This document shows, one piece after another, positions 48,242 through 60,491 of a stretch of 64,000 nucleotides of DNA. The stretch is from Phocoena phocoena. Taxonomy: Eukaryota > Chordata > Mammalia > Artiodactyla > Phocoenidae. Numbering within the stretch: position 1 is the stretch's first letter; each line of letters begins with the position of its first letter. The DNA is taken from NCBI RefSeq assembly GCF_963924675.1, contig NC_089239.1:32759818-32823817 (forward strand), given 5' to 3'. Below the pieces are notes generated by a model. The model did no database searches, was not told the origin of the DNA, and saw nothing but the letters and a program-made list of their open reading frames with translations. The translations under genes were made by a program, and so were the position numbers.

Positions 48242-51223
48242 TTAGACATGACCTTGTTGCTGGGGGAGGGCCTTGCCTCCATGTTGATGGCTGTTGATTG
48301 AACAGGGTGGTGGTTGCTGAAGGGTGGGCTGGCTTCCACAATTTCCTAAGATAAGATAACAATGAATTTGTCCCATTGATTGACTCTTCCTATCATGAAC
48401 GATTTCTTCATAGCATGCAATGCTGTTTGAAAGCGTTTTACCCACAATAGAACTTCTGTCAAAATTGGAGTCAATGCTCTTAATCATTGCTGCTGCTTTA
48501 TCAACTAAGTCTATGGAATATTCTAAATCGTTTGTTGTCATTTCAACAATCTTCACAGCATCTCCACCAAGAGTAGATTCCATCTCAAGACACCCTCTTC
48601 TTTGCTCATCCATAAGAAGTAACTCTTCATCTGAAAGTTTTATCATAAGATTGCAGCAATTCGGTCACATCTTCAGGCCCCACTTCTAACTGTTTTGCTA
48701 TTTCGACCACATCTGCAGTTACTTCCTCTTCTGAAGTCTTGGACCACTCAAAGTCATCTGTGAGGGTTGAAATCAACTTCTTCCAACCTCCTGTTAATGT
48801 TAATATCTTGACCTCTACCCATGAATCACAAATGTTCTTAATGGCATGTATAATGGTGAATCATTTCCAGAAGGTTTTTAATTGACTTTGCCCAGATCCC
48901 TCAGAGGAATCACTATCTATGACAGCTGTAGCCTTATGAAATGTATTCCTTAAATAATAAGACTTGAAATTTCTCTTTTTTTTTAACATCTTTATTGGAG
49001 TATAATTGCTTTACAATGGTTAGTTTCTGCTTTATAACAAAGTGAATCAGTTATACATATACATATGTTCCCATATCTCTTCCTTCTTGGGTCTCCCTCC
49101 CTCCCACCCTCCCTATCCCACTCCTCTAGGTGGTTACAAAGTACCGAGCTGATCTCCCTGTGCTAGGCAGCTGCTTCCCACTAGCTATTTTACATTTGGT
49201 AGTGTATATATGTCCATGTCACGCTCTCACTTTGTCACAGCTTACCCTTCCCCCTCCCCATATCCTCAAGTCCATTCTTTAGTAGGTCTGTGTCTTTATT
49301 CCCATCTTACCCCTAGGGTCCTCATGACCTTTTTTTTTCGTTCTTAGATTCCATATATATGTGTTAGCATACGGTATTTGTTTTTCTCTTTCTGACTTAC
49401 TTTACTCTGTATGACAGACTCTGGGTCCATCCACCTCACTACAAATAACTCAATTTTGTTTTTTTTCGGTTGAGTAATATTCCATTGTATATATGTGCCA
49501 CATCTTCTTTATCCATTCATCTGTTGATGGACACTTAGGTTGCTTCCATGCCCTGGCTATTGTAAATAGAGCGGCAATGAACATTTTGGTACATGACTCT
49601 TTTTGAATTATGGTTTTCTCAGGGTATATGCCCAGTAGTGGGATTGCTGGGTCGTATGGTAGTTCTATTTTTAAGGAACCTCCATACTGTTCTCCATAGT
49701 GGCTGTATCAATTTACATTCCCACCGACAGTGCAAGAGGGTTCCCTTTTCTCCACACCCTCTCCAGCATTTACTATTTCTGGATTTTTTGATGATGGCCA
49801 TTCTGACCGGTGTGAGATGATATCTCCATACACAAAAATAAACTCAAAATGGATTAAAGACCTAAATGTAAGGCCAGACACTATCAAACTCTTAGAGGAA
49901 AACATAGGCAGAACATTCTATGACATAAATCACAGCAAGATCCTTTTTGACCCACCTCCTAGAGAAATGGAAATAAAAACAAAAATAAACAAATGGGACC
50001 TAATGAAACTTAAAAGCTTTTCCACAGCAAAGCAAACCATAAACAAGACCAAAAGACAACCCTCAGAATGGGAGAAAATATTTGCAAATGAAGCAACTGA
50101 CAAAGGATTAATCTCCAAAATTTATAAGCAGCTCATGCAGCTCAATATCAAAAAAACAAACAACCCAATCCCAAAATGGGCAGAAGACCTAAATAGATAT
50201 TTCTCCAAAGAAGACATACAGATTGCCAAGAAACACATGAAAGGATGCTCAACATCATTAATCACTAGAGAAATGCAAATCAAAACTACACTGAAATTAC
50301 TCCTTGATTCATGGGCTGCATAATGGGTGCTGTGTTAGCAGGCACGACAACAACATTCATCTCATTGTGCATCGCCATCAGAGCTCTTGGGTGACGAGGC
50401 ACATTGTCAATGAGCAGTAATATTGTGAAGCAGAATCTTTTTTTCTGAGAAGCAGGTCTCAACAATGGACTTAAAATATTCAGCAAACCGTGCTGTAAAC
50501 AGATGTGGTGTCACCCAGGTTTTGTGGTTCCTTTTCTGCAGCACAGGCTGAGTAGATTTAGAATAACTCTTAAGGGCCCTAGGATTTTCAGAATGGTAAA
50601 TGAGTACTGGCTTCAACTGAAAGTCACCAGCTGCATTAGCTCCTAACGAGTCAGCCTGTCCGTCGAAGCTTTGAAACCAGACATTGACTTCTCCTCTCTA
50701 GCTACAAAAGTTCTAGATGGCATCTTCTTCCAATAACAGAACGTTTCACCTATATTGAAAATCTGTTGTTTAGTCATTTTCATTAATTATCTTAGCTAGA
50801 TCTTCTGGATAACTTGCTGCAGCTTCTGCACCATTTGCTGCTTCACCTTGTACTTTGATGTTATGAAGTTGGCTTCTTTCTTTCTACCTCATGAACCAAG
50901 CTCTTAGGGCCTTGCTCTCTGTTAGGCTTTGGTTTAAGGGAATGTTGTTATTGACTTGATCTTCTATCCATATCACTAAAATGTTTTCTGTGGCAGCAAT
51001 AATGCTGTTTTGCTGTCTTATTATCCATGTGTTCACTGGAGTAGTACTTTTAACGTCCTTGACTTTCCCTTTACATTCACAGTTTGGCTGTTTGGCACAA
51101 AAAGCCTAGCTTTTGGCCTATCCTGGCTTTTGACAAGCCTTCCTCACTAGGCTTAATCACTTCAAGCTTTTAGTTTAAAGTGAAAGATATCCTTTCACTT
51201 GAACACATAGAGTTAGAGACCAT
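48242..51223 (-). pseudogene. Tigger1 transposase pseudogene (pogo/DDE)
   Basis: The remains of a pogo-type transposase of the kind that also gave rise to the CENP-B and TIGD genes. It would have a CENP-B-like DNA-binding N-terminus (start codon candidate complementary to 51221-51223) and a DDE nuclease domain. Visible pieces are '[15 protein letters not shown]' (minus strand, 50407-50616), '[15 protein letters not shown]' with the second catalytic Asp (50406-50408), and '[10 protein letters not shown]', where the third acidic residue, usually Asp, is Asn (50307-50309). The C-terminal part is at 48242-48646 ('[16 protein letters not shown]'). Several frameshifts and an L1 insertion break the frame. 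Confidence 0.9.
48972..50291 (-). mobile_element. L1 with inverted 5' part (twin priming), inside Tigger1
   Basis: The 3' part (48972 to about 49826) is in minus orientation: an oligo-A end, the 3' UTR, then the ORF2 C-terminus with '[14 protein letters not shown]'. From about 49827 to 50291 the preceding L1 segment lies in plus orientation, encoding '[17 protein letters not shown]' through 'KHMKGCSTS' to 'REMQIKTT'. In an uninverted copy (57263-60491) the two pieces are adjacent near base 59640. The flanks share at least tgaaatt (48965-48971 and 50292-50298). The whole insertion is about 1.3 kb. The 197-codon plus frame at 49730-50323 spans the junction and is not a gene. Confidence 0.93.
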
Positions 51224-51626
51224 TGTAGGGTTATTAATTGGCCTAATTTCAATATTTTTGTGTCTCATGGAATAGGGAAGCCCAAGAATAAGAAAAGAGA
51301 CGGAAAATGGCTCATTGGTGGAAAAATCAGACGACACATTTATTGACAAACTTTGCCGTTGAATGTGGACATAGTTCGTGGCACCTCAAAACAAGTTCCC
51401 TGATCACAGATCACCATGCTATTTAATATAATAATAATGAAGACATTTGAAATATTGCAAGAACTAACTAAGTGTGATAGAGATAGGAAGTGAGCAACTG
51501 TTGTTAGAGAAAATGGCAACAACAGAGTTCCCTGATGCAGGGTTGCCACAAACTCTCAATTTGTGAAACATGCAACATCTTTGAAGCACAATAAAGCAAA
51601 GTGTAATATAAGGCAGTATTCCTATA

Positions 51627-52559
51627 ATTTGTTAGGATTCATATTCTAGTCCATATATTTTATTTTTCCCACTATCTAATCAGCAGTATGAAGTGTCAAT
51701 GTATTTTCAATGTCAATGGAAAAAATTTCATTTCTAGAACATATATTTCAGGTTTTTTTTCCCCCAAATATAACTATATTTATAGTTTTATAATACTTTT
51801 TCATATTTAAAAAATATTTGATGCAGGTATTATTTCCTGAGTTTGCTTTTTCATAGTCATGGTGCCTTCTTTCCACAATTTTAATCTTTGAGGAAAGAGC
51901 AGAATTGCATTTCTCCACAGGAATATTCCCAACTTGGGAAAAATATGGCATTAAACCCTTTATTGAGGTTTAATGGCCCATAGTAGTCATATGAATTTGC
52001 ACCAAAAATTTCATGAGGACTAACTTATGGTTACAAATTCTCAGAGTAAATATATTCTCCTCCATCCAGTGCCAAATTCAAGATACAAATCTCACTTATT
52101 GTTCCAAGTATTTTTTATTTACTCTTTTAATTTATTTTAGTTCTTTGTGGTACCAGCTTTGTGTGGTACCAGCTCTACATGGGCATATCCTAGGCTGTAT
52201 ATTCTGTCTTCCAAATTACTTGCAGCAATCAATCTTTTAAAGGCAAAAACTAAAATCTTCACAATAAGAAATATCTGATGGATGAAAGAGAAATATCTGC
52301 TAGATAAATCTGTCATCTGTAGTGAGCTAAAAGTACACTTCTCCAGGTACGGATATATTTGGATGTTTCTTAGATCCTTACTAGGTAGATATAATGATCC
52401 CCTTGCTTCCATATTTTAAAATCATGCCATTTCCTAATGCTTTAAATTGTCATATGTATATTCCATTCGTAAAAGTTACTGCTTTAATTCCACATTCCTC
52501 TCTTGCTTGTCACTCTCATTTGGCCTTTTATGCCAAAGTTACTCAAAATAATAGTGTGC
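51627..52559. other. No gene recognised
   Basis: AT-rich. A 91-codon minus frame at 52137-52412 and others have no domain. A near-duplicate 'gtggtaccagct' occurs twice at 52148 and 52163. Confidence 0.45.
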
Positions 52560-52930
52560 TAATTCCATTGCTGAGAGCCTCAGGAATGACCTCTGAATAA
52601 CCTTACTCATTTTACATGACCTTTCATCAGAACTTGGCATTGTTGACTACTTTTTTCCTGGCAACTAAGATACCCTCTTTTCTCTATTTTTTTTCCTTCT
52701 TAATTTCTCTTTTTCTTGGGTTTAGTACCCGTTATCAGCTATTTGATAGGTTTCTTATCAACTACTTAATCTAGTAAGTATTGGTGTGTTCCAATGATCT
52801 ATCTTCTGCTTTTTGGTATATGTTCTTTTTCACTCAAGAGATGCTTTCCACTCACATGGTTCCACATTTTATTTTATTGCTAATGCCTTTTATCACCTAA
52901 GCACCAGGCACTCATATCCAACTGCTGACT
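52560..52930 (+). mobile_element. Ancient mammal-wide repeat, family not assigned
   Basis: 'cttggcattgttgactactt', 'aagtattggtgtgttccaat' and 'cactcatatccaactgctga' follow the order of a long ancient dispersed repeat. It seems to be the sense counterpart of the second half of the repeat at 34690-36110. The family name is uncertain. Confidence 0.4.
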
Positions 52931-52999
52931 AGATTTTTCACAGCGGTCCTTCCCTCCATTTATGCATAATATCCTTTTTAAAATGTGCTCTTACTCTAT

Positions 53000-53208
53000 T
53001 TATTTTTTTATTTTTTGCGGTACGCGGGCCTCTCACTGTTGTGGCCTCTCCCGTTGCGGAGCACAGGCTCCGGACGCACAGGCTCAGCGGCTATGGCTCA
53101 CAGGCCCAGCCGCTCCGCGGCACGTGGGATCTTCCCAGACCGGGGCACGAACCCACGTCCCCTGAATCGGCAGGCGTACTCTCAACCACTGCGCCACCAG
53201 AGAAGCCC
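53000..53208 (-). mobile_element. CHR-type SINE, minus strand
   Basis: A full-length reverse-complement copy: T-rich tail, then 'gcggtacgcgggcctctcac' to 'gcgccaccagagaagccc'. A 7-bp direct repeat, actctat, lies at 52993-52999 and 53209-53215. The frames 52962-53314 are SINE-derived. Confidence 0.93.
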
Positions 53209-53215
53209 ACTCTAT

Positions 53216-54871
53216 CTAGATTTTAAACTCTGGATATCTGAGAAAATGTCATATGCTACTTTGGCCATCCCTTGGCTTCAAATACAATGCATTGAACATG
53301 TAAATGTTCAATAATTTTTTTAAAAGCAGGAAATGCAGTATTAGAATTGGTTTTATTTGAATAAATGAAGACATGACCTTAAGTGGTATCAATTAAATGC
53401 ATACTGCAAAAGGAATAACCTTTTTAACAAATATTTCCACATTTTACTTTGATTTATACCAGTATAAAACAAAAAAATAATTCTACATAATTCTAGATAA
53501 TTTAATATTTAATTTAAATATCTTCAGTATTTTGATTTTGCTTCCCTGTAAATGCTGCTCTTCTCTTAGGGTCACAAAACAGAGTTAGGACATCCAAATG
53601 GTTGCTTTTTTATTCTTTGCCCCTTGAGGAAAAACTTCAATATGTTGTTATTTATTTTTATAATTATCTAGGCTTCCTTCCCATCAATACATATAATGAA
53701 TAACTTTAAGTACTTCTCTTTTAGGTTTCTTGGCATTTCCTCTTTTTCTATATCAACTCTAAGAAACTACCTGCCCAATCTTATTTACATAGGCATGTTT
53801 AGGTTGTAACTACACAACATCAAAAATATTGCTGGGGTTATAAACCATTCTGTAAAAGCGTGAGAGGCTGTGCTTGACTATCATACTGAGAATCCCTTCA
53901 GGTTTTTTTTTTTTTTTCTTTTTCTTTTGAATAAGAAGAAATATGTTACAGGCCTAAAATAATTTCAAATAGAGGTAACTAAGATTCTAAGATTGACTTT
54001 ATTATGAGACTATATGATGAAAAGGAAATATTAAATTTTTTCAGGCTAGAAAGAAACGCTTATTGGGGAATAAAAGAAATTTTTACAGTCACAAAGGATA
54101 TACAGATCAGAAATAAACAAGACTACCATATGATTCTTGAAGAATATTACTTCAAGATTCTTAAAGCTCCTTAAACATGTAGATAGTTAGCATGGAAGTG
54201 AGATAATTATAAAATAAAAGATATATCATGCATTCATAAAAGAACATGTTTAACTCAATATAAGTTATAAAGATTTTAGGATTGTTCGGGTATATCTACA
54301 CACTTTAGAAAACTATTATGTAAATAGAAACACTGGCAAATAAACTCCTTAGCCTTATTGTTAAAAACAGAAAACTGTGATTTAATAGTATTGTATTTTA
54401 CTTCACTTCGCCAAAATTTTTAAGGAACTATCACCATATTACATTTGAGATAGAAACAGCAGATAAAATAATTAATTCCCAGTTCTGACAGACAAAAGGT
54501 TAGTGGCTTAAGCTGTCACATTGTCTTCATGTAAATATTAAGGATGAAAAAACAAACAGCCCTCTCAGATTAAGTTTAATATATGTTCAATTCACTTACA
54601 CATGGGCTGTATGTAACTGCATAAAGGAAATATATCCAAAAATATTTTTAACATAAGAAAAAAAATTGGGGGGAGTGCTGAAAACCTCCAGTAGGTATAT
54701 TATCTTTCCTCACACTTGCGTTTTAGCCATCATAGAGCTCCTTAGGTCCTCCTCAACCTTCCCTTTCTGGACCATTGTAGGTAGCATATAACAACATGAG
54801 AATATCTTTGTAAAGGACTACAAAGTGCTACTGCCTTACTTCCATTAACTCTTTCACAAGACTGTAAGAGT
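53216..54871. other. AT-rich DNA, no gene recognised
   Basis: A T run is at about 53903-53920. Nothing else can be assigned. Confidence 0.5.
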
Positions 54872-54884
54872 AAAATACAAAATA

Positions 54885-55076
54885 TGGGGCTTCCCTGGTG
54901 GCGCAGTGGTTGAGAGTCCGCCTGCTGATGCAGGGAACACGGGTTGGTGCCCTGGCCTGGGAAGATCCCACATGCCGCGGAGCGACTAGGCCCGTGAGCC
55001 ATGGCCGCTGAGCCTGTGCGTCCGGAGCCTGTGCTCTGCAACGGGAGAGGCCACAACAGTGAGAGTCCCGCGTACT

Positions 55077-55103
<27 letters not shown>
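54885..55103 (+). mobile_element. CHR-type SINE with long A tail, plus strand
   Basis: A full-length sense copy from 'ggggcttccctggtggcgca' to 'gcgtactgc', then a tail of about 29 uninterrupted A. A 13-bp duplication, aaaatacaaaata, is at 54872-54884 and 55104-55116. The long pure A tail suggests a comparatively recent insertion. The minus frames 54742-55149 and 54828-55112, starting with runs of Phe, are translations of this copy. Confidence 0.95.
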
Positions 55104-55113
<10 letters not shown>

Positions 55114-55116
55114 ATA

Positions 55117-55754
55117 ATTTTCTTCTCCCCTACCCTTAAAGAGATACATGTCTAAAGTTATAGTGAGAAGAAATCAACTGGATTCAGAAAACCAAGATTC
55201 AAATATAGCCAACTCATGTCAGCATGGATGTTTTATTTTTGTTTTTGTTTTAACGATTCTTGAGCCTCAGATTGTTTTGAGGAATGACCTAGATAATGCA
55301 AGAAACCTTCTAGGATAGAACCTGACTCATAATGTTTCTTCTTACTAGGAAATCATAGACTGAAATAATATGTTAGCAGTCTTATGGGTAATTGAAAATC
55401 TGTATCTTTTACATGGTTTGCTCAAGATTCAGTATTCTAAAAATTTCAAAATGCAATATTCTGACATATCCTTTTTGCTTTCTTTTTTAGCATATATATT
55501 TCTACAATTAGTACACTGATATATACTTTTTAATTCAAAAATAGAAAAAGTTTGAAAGTGAAAGTTTCTTTTACCTCTACCTCAATGTATTCACTCTGCA
55601 TATTTGAGGATATAATTTTCCACAAAAGTGTGTGTGTAATATATGTAATAATCATAATTATAATAATACTGTGTAAGTTTTGTCATTGGAGTATACAGAG
55701 AGCATGTCTTTCTAATATATGCTCAGTAATTTATTGCATAGAAGCAGCATAATT
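55117..55754. other. No gene recognised
   Basis: AT-rich, with no assignable element. Confidence 0.45.
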
Positions 55755-56040
55755 TATCCAATCCTCCACACATGATGATTTAAATTTTTCAAAAATTTTT
55801 ATGAGAAGCAAGGCTTTACTGAACAATATGCACAAGTTAGTGTAATTATTCCCTTGCAGGAGAACTGCTGGACTTTACTACATTTTGTAGTTTTGATTGC
55901 TATTCCTAAATGGTCTGTAGAGAGATTTTCATGGATTATACTCCCACGAATAATAAATGAGAATGCCTAATCTGGCCAGAATTGAATACTACACATCTTT
56001 TTATTTCTTTTCTAGATAAATTTCCAAAAATGGAAAATTA
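55755..56040 (-). mobile_element. Ancient L1 fragment, minus strand
   Basis: 'gagaactgctggactttact', 'cctaaatggtctgtagagag' and 'actcccacgaataataaatg' follow the reverse complement of the ancient L1 ORF2/3' UTR boundary. Confidence 0.5.
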
Positions 56041-57262
56041 CCAATACCAACTTTTGTTAAACTTTAATTTAATATATACTACCAATTACATATCATGAGG
56101 TTGAGCTACATTTAACTATCTGTATTTCCTCCTTTACAAAAAAGAAAGGCTATTTTTCATAAGCAAAATTTCCTGGAAGTATTGAAGATTAAACCAATAT
56201 ATTCAACGAGTGTCACACAGCTTAAGGAAAACTTCTGTAGAAATTCGCATTGCATCACAGGATCCCAAGAGCACTTCTGAGGAGGGAATATTGAGTTTGG
56301 GAACCAGGCGATATAGTACTTTCACTGACTTGTTTTTTATGATTATTGTTAAGTGGGAGTCAATGTGAGGGGAAAAGCACTACTGAGTAATATATTCTGT
56401 ATTAAGCCTTTAGAAAGTACACTTTTACATCAGATGCTTATATCTAGAGAATGAATAAAGTCAAGATTAAAAATGCCTTTCATGTTGATACATGAAGTAA
56501 AGATTAAAGGAAAGTTGTCTGAATTTTCATATTAATAGTTGGGGGAAGAAGAAAACTTTAAAATTGTTACTTTTAAAAAGATCTTACATTCCACCTTTAA
56601 AGCATTCAGCCTTTACATTCCACATAATGGATGATGTGTTTTTGCCCAAGGGCATATGAATGTCACTCCCTCAGAAATCCATCAATGCCAGGCCTAAAAT
56701 GGCCAGAGAGGTTGCTGCAGGCAGGGCAAGCTGAGGTATCTATCCATCTCACCGTGCCTTTCCAGTTCTGTGGGTTAAGGAACTTCCACCTGTATGTTGT
56801 GCAATGTCCTTACCCCAAAGAGGCTGCTTGCAGCTGTCCAGCAGCACCTCAGATAATGATGAAATATTTTTAAGTCAGTGCAGAATCATAAAACTCCCAT
56901 ATAACCATATCTGTAAACACAACATTATATGGTAATACAGATGGAGCAAAATTATTTATTTCCATTGTTAAACTGTAATAAGTAGACCAGTGTAATGGCA
57001 ATTGCAGAACTCAGTGTTTTCGCAGTTTAAGAATAGCTTATATAACTGATGCTTACATCTATGTGCTTTTTCAAAATATGCAAAAATCAAACACTATTTC
57101 AGACTGAAGTCTTCTCTGAGAATGCCTCCTTTGATTTCAAAAAGGCAAGATGCAGAATGTACAAGGATGAGACAGTTATAGTTAGGCCCTAGAATCTTTA
57201 CAAAAAGAAAATTAACTGTTTCATGTCATGATGCAAGTGAGAAAATTCTCTTCAAATTCAAA
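56041..57262. other. No gene recognised
   Basis: 56630-56870 is less AT-rich and may be part of an old repeat. The 80-codon frame there shows no known domain. Confidence 0.45.
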
Positions 57263-60046
57263 TAAACAACCTAACCTTACACCTAGAGCAATTAGAGAAA
57301 GAAGAACAAAAAACCCCAAAGTTAGCAGAAGGAAAGAAATCATAAAGATCAGATCACAAATAAATGAAAAAGAAATGAAGGAAATGATAGCAAAGATCAA
57401 TACAACTAAAAGCTGATTCTTTGAGAAGATAAACAAAATTGATAAACCATCAGCCAGACTCATCAAGAAAAAAAGGGAGAAGACTCAAATCAACAGAATT
57501 AGAAGTGAAAAAGGAGAACTACTGACACTGCAGAAATACAAGGCATCATGAGAGATTACTACAAGCAGCTATATGCCAATAAAATGGACAACCCGGAAGA
57601 AATGGACAAATTCTTAGAAATGCACAACCTTCTGAGACTGAATCAGGAAGAAATAGAAAATATAAACAGACAAATCACAAGCACTGAAATTGAAACTATG
57701 ATTAAAAATCTTCCAACAAACAAAAGCCCAGGACCAGATGGCTTCACAGGCGAATTCTATCAAACATTTAGAGAAGAGCTAACACCTATCCTTCTCAAAC
57801 TCTTCCAAAATATAGCAGAGGGAGGAACACTCCCCAACTCATTCTACGAGGCCACCATCACCCTGATACCAAAACCAGACAAAGATGTCACAGAAAAAGA
57901 AAACCACAGGCCAATATCACTGATGAACATACATGCAAAAATCCTCAACAAAATACTAGCAAACATAATCCAACAGCACATTAAAAAGATCATACACCAT
58001 GATCAAGTGGGGTTTATCCCAGGAATGCAAGGATTCTTCAATATATGTAAGTCAATCAATACAATAAACCATATTAACAAACTGAATGAGAAAAACCATA
58101 TGATGATCTCAATACATGCAGAAAAAGCTTTTGACAAAATTCAACACCCATTTATGATTAAAACCCTCCAGAAAGTAGGCATACAGGGAAGTTACCTCAA
58201 CATAATAAAGGCCATATATGACAAACCCACAGCCAACATCATTTCAATGGTGAAAAACTGAAACCATTTCCACTAAGACTGGGAACAAGACAAGGTTGCC
58301 CACTCTCACCTCTGTTATGCTACATAGTTTTGGAAGTTTTAGCCACAGCAGTCAGAGAGGAAAAAGAAATAAAAGGAATCAAATTGGAAACGAAGAAGTA
58401 AAACTGTCACTGCTTGCAGGGACATGATACTATACATAAAGAATCCTAAAGACGCTACCAGAAAACTACTAGAGCTAATCAATGAATTTGGTAAAGTAGC
58501 AGGGTACAAAATTAATGCATAGAAACCTCTTGCATTCCAATACACTAATGATGAAAAATCAGAAAGAGAAATTAAGGAAACACTCTCATTTACCATTGCA
58601 AAAAAAAGAATAAAATACGTAGGAATAAACATACCTAAGGAGACAAAAGACCTGTATGCAGAAAACTATAAGACACTGATGAAAGAAATTAAAGATGATA
58701 CAAATAGATGGAGAGATATACCATGTTCTTAGATTGGAAGAATCAATATTGTGAAAATGACTATAGTACCCAAAGCAATCTACAGATTTAATGCAATACC
58801 TCTCAAACTACCAACAGCATTTTTCACAGAACTAGAACAAAAAATTTCACAATTTGTATGCAAACACAAAAGACCCCAAATAGCCAAAGCAATCTTGAGG
58901 AAGAAAAAAGGAGCTGGAGGAATCAGGCTCCCTGACTTCAGACTATACTACAAAACTACAGAAATCAAGACAGTACAGTACTGGCATAAAAACAGAAAAA
59001 CAGATCAATGGAACAGGATAGAAAGCCCAGAGATAAACCCACACACATATGGTCACCTTTTCTTTGGTAAAGGAGGCAAGAATATACAATGGAGAAAAGA
59101 CAGCCTCTTCAAAAAGTGGTGCTGGGAAAACTGGACAGCTACATGTAAAAGAATGAAATTAGAACATCTCCTAACACCATACACAAAAATACACGCTAAA
59201 TGGATTAAAGACCTAAATGTAAGGCAGACACTATAAAACTCTTAGAGGAAAACATAGGCAGAACACTCTGTGACATAAATCACAGCAAGATCCTTTGACC
59301 CACCTCCTAAAGAAAGGGAAATAAAAACCAAAAATAAACAAATGGAACCTAATGAAACTTAAAAGTTTTTGCACAGCAAAGGAAACCATAAACAAGATGA
59401 AAAGACAACCCTCGGAATGGGAGAAAATATTTGCAAACGAAGCAACTGACGAAGGATTAATCTCTAAAATATACAAGCAGCTCATGCAGCTCAATATCAA
59501 AAAAACAAACAACCCAATCCATAAATGGGCAGAAGACCTAAATTGACATTTCTCCAAAGAAGATATACAGATTGCTAACAAGCACATGAAAGGATGTTCA
59601 ACATCACCAATCATTAGAGAAACGCAAATCAAAACTACAATGACGTATCACCTCACACCAGTCAGAATGGCCATCATCAAAAAATCTACAAACAACAAAT
59701 GCTGGAGAGGGTGTGGAGAAAAGGGAACCCTCTTACACTGTTGGTGGGAATGTAAATTGATACACCCACTATGGAGAACACTAAAGAGGTCCCTTAAAAA
59801 ACTACAAATAGAACTACCATATGACCCATCAATCCCATTACTGGGCATATACCCAGAGAAAACCATAATTCAAAAAGAGACATGTACCACAATGTTCATT
59901 GCAGCTCTATTTACCGTAGCCAGGACATGGAAGCAACCTAAGTGTTCACTGACCGATGAATGGAAAAAGAAGATGTGGCACATATACACAATGGAACATT
60001 ACTCAGCCATAAAAAGAAACGAAATTGAGTTATTTGTAGTGAGTTA
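57263..60046 (+). pseudogene. L1 ORF2 pseudogene (reverse transcriptase and Cys-rich domain)
   Basis: ORF2 protein copies L1 RNA into the genome by target-primed reverse transcription. Frames in order: 57228-57416 ('RAIRERRTKNPKVSRRKE'), ended by TGG to TGA in 'KSWFFEK'; 57548-58261 (RT fingers/palm, '[15 protein letters not shown]', '[12 protein letters not shown]'); 58751-59236; 59352-59546; 59586-60047 (Cys-rich '[18 protein letters not shown]'). The palm motif A, usually 'SIDAEKAFD', reads SIHAEKAFD (catalytic Asp to His, 58115-58117). The FADD motif at about 58415-58426 has lost one base and is out of frame. There are further stops and shifts. It cannot make active enzyme. Confidence 0.94.
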
Positions 60047-60491
60047 AATGGACCTAGAGTCTGTTATACAGAGTGAAGTAAGTCAGAAAGAGAAAAACAA
60101 ATACCATATGCTAACACATATATATATGGAATATAAAAAAAAACAAAAATGGTTCTGAAGAACCTAGGGGCAGGACAGGAAGGAAGGCACAGACGTAGAT
60201 AATGGATCTTAGGACACGGGGAGGGGGAAGGGTAAGCTGGGACAAAGTGACACAGTGGCATGGACATACATACACTACCAAATGTAAAATACATAGCTAG
60301 TGGGAAGCAGCCACGTAGCACAGGGAGATCAGCTTGGTACTTTGTGACCACCTAGGGGGGTGGGAGGGAGATGCAAGAGGGAGATGATATGGGGATATAT
60401 GTATACATATAGCTAATTCACTTTGTTATACAGCAGAAACTAACAGAACATTGTAAATCAATTACACTCTAATAAAGATGTTAAAAAAAAA
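57263..60491 (+). mobile_element. L1 LINE, 5'-truncated, 3.2 kb, plus strand
   Basis: It contains the last two thirds or so of ORF2, the whole 3' UTR (about 60050-60482) with a G-rich polypurine run near 60218-60240, an AATAAA near 60470, and a short A tail. The 5' UTR, ORF1 and the endonuclease domain are missing. The left boundary is approximate, and no target duplication was found. The copy is the local reference for the 3' ends at 16178 and 48972. Confidence 0.95.

Larger units (their letters stand above)
48023..51624 (-). mobile_element. Tigger1-like DNA transposon, both ends, split by an L1
   Basis: A pogo-superfamily element. The left end is 'caggcatacctttggaggta' with TA at 48021-48022. 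The right end near 51610-51624 is a diverged copy of the complementary end, with TA at 51625-51626. Without the L1 nested at 48972-50291 it is about 2.3 kb, close to the usual Tigger1 size. It encoded a transposase on the minus strand that is now dead. Confidence 0.92.

Noticed and set aside
49730..50323. 197-codon frame as a host gene
   Set aside because: It crosses the inversion junction of an L1 and then runs into Tigger1. Every recognisable part is L1 ORF2.
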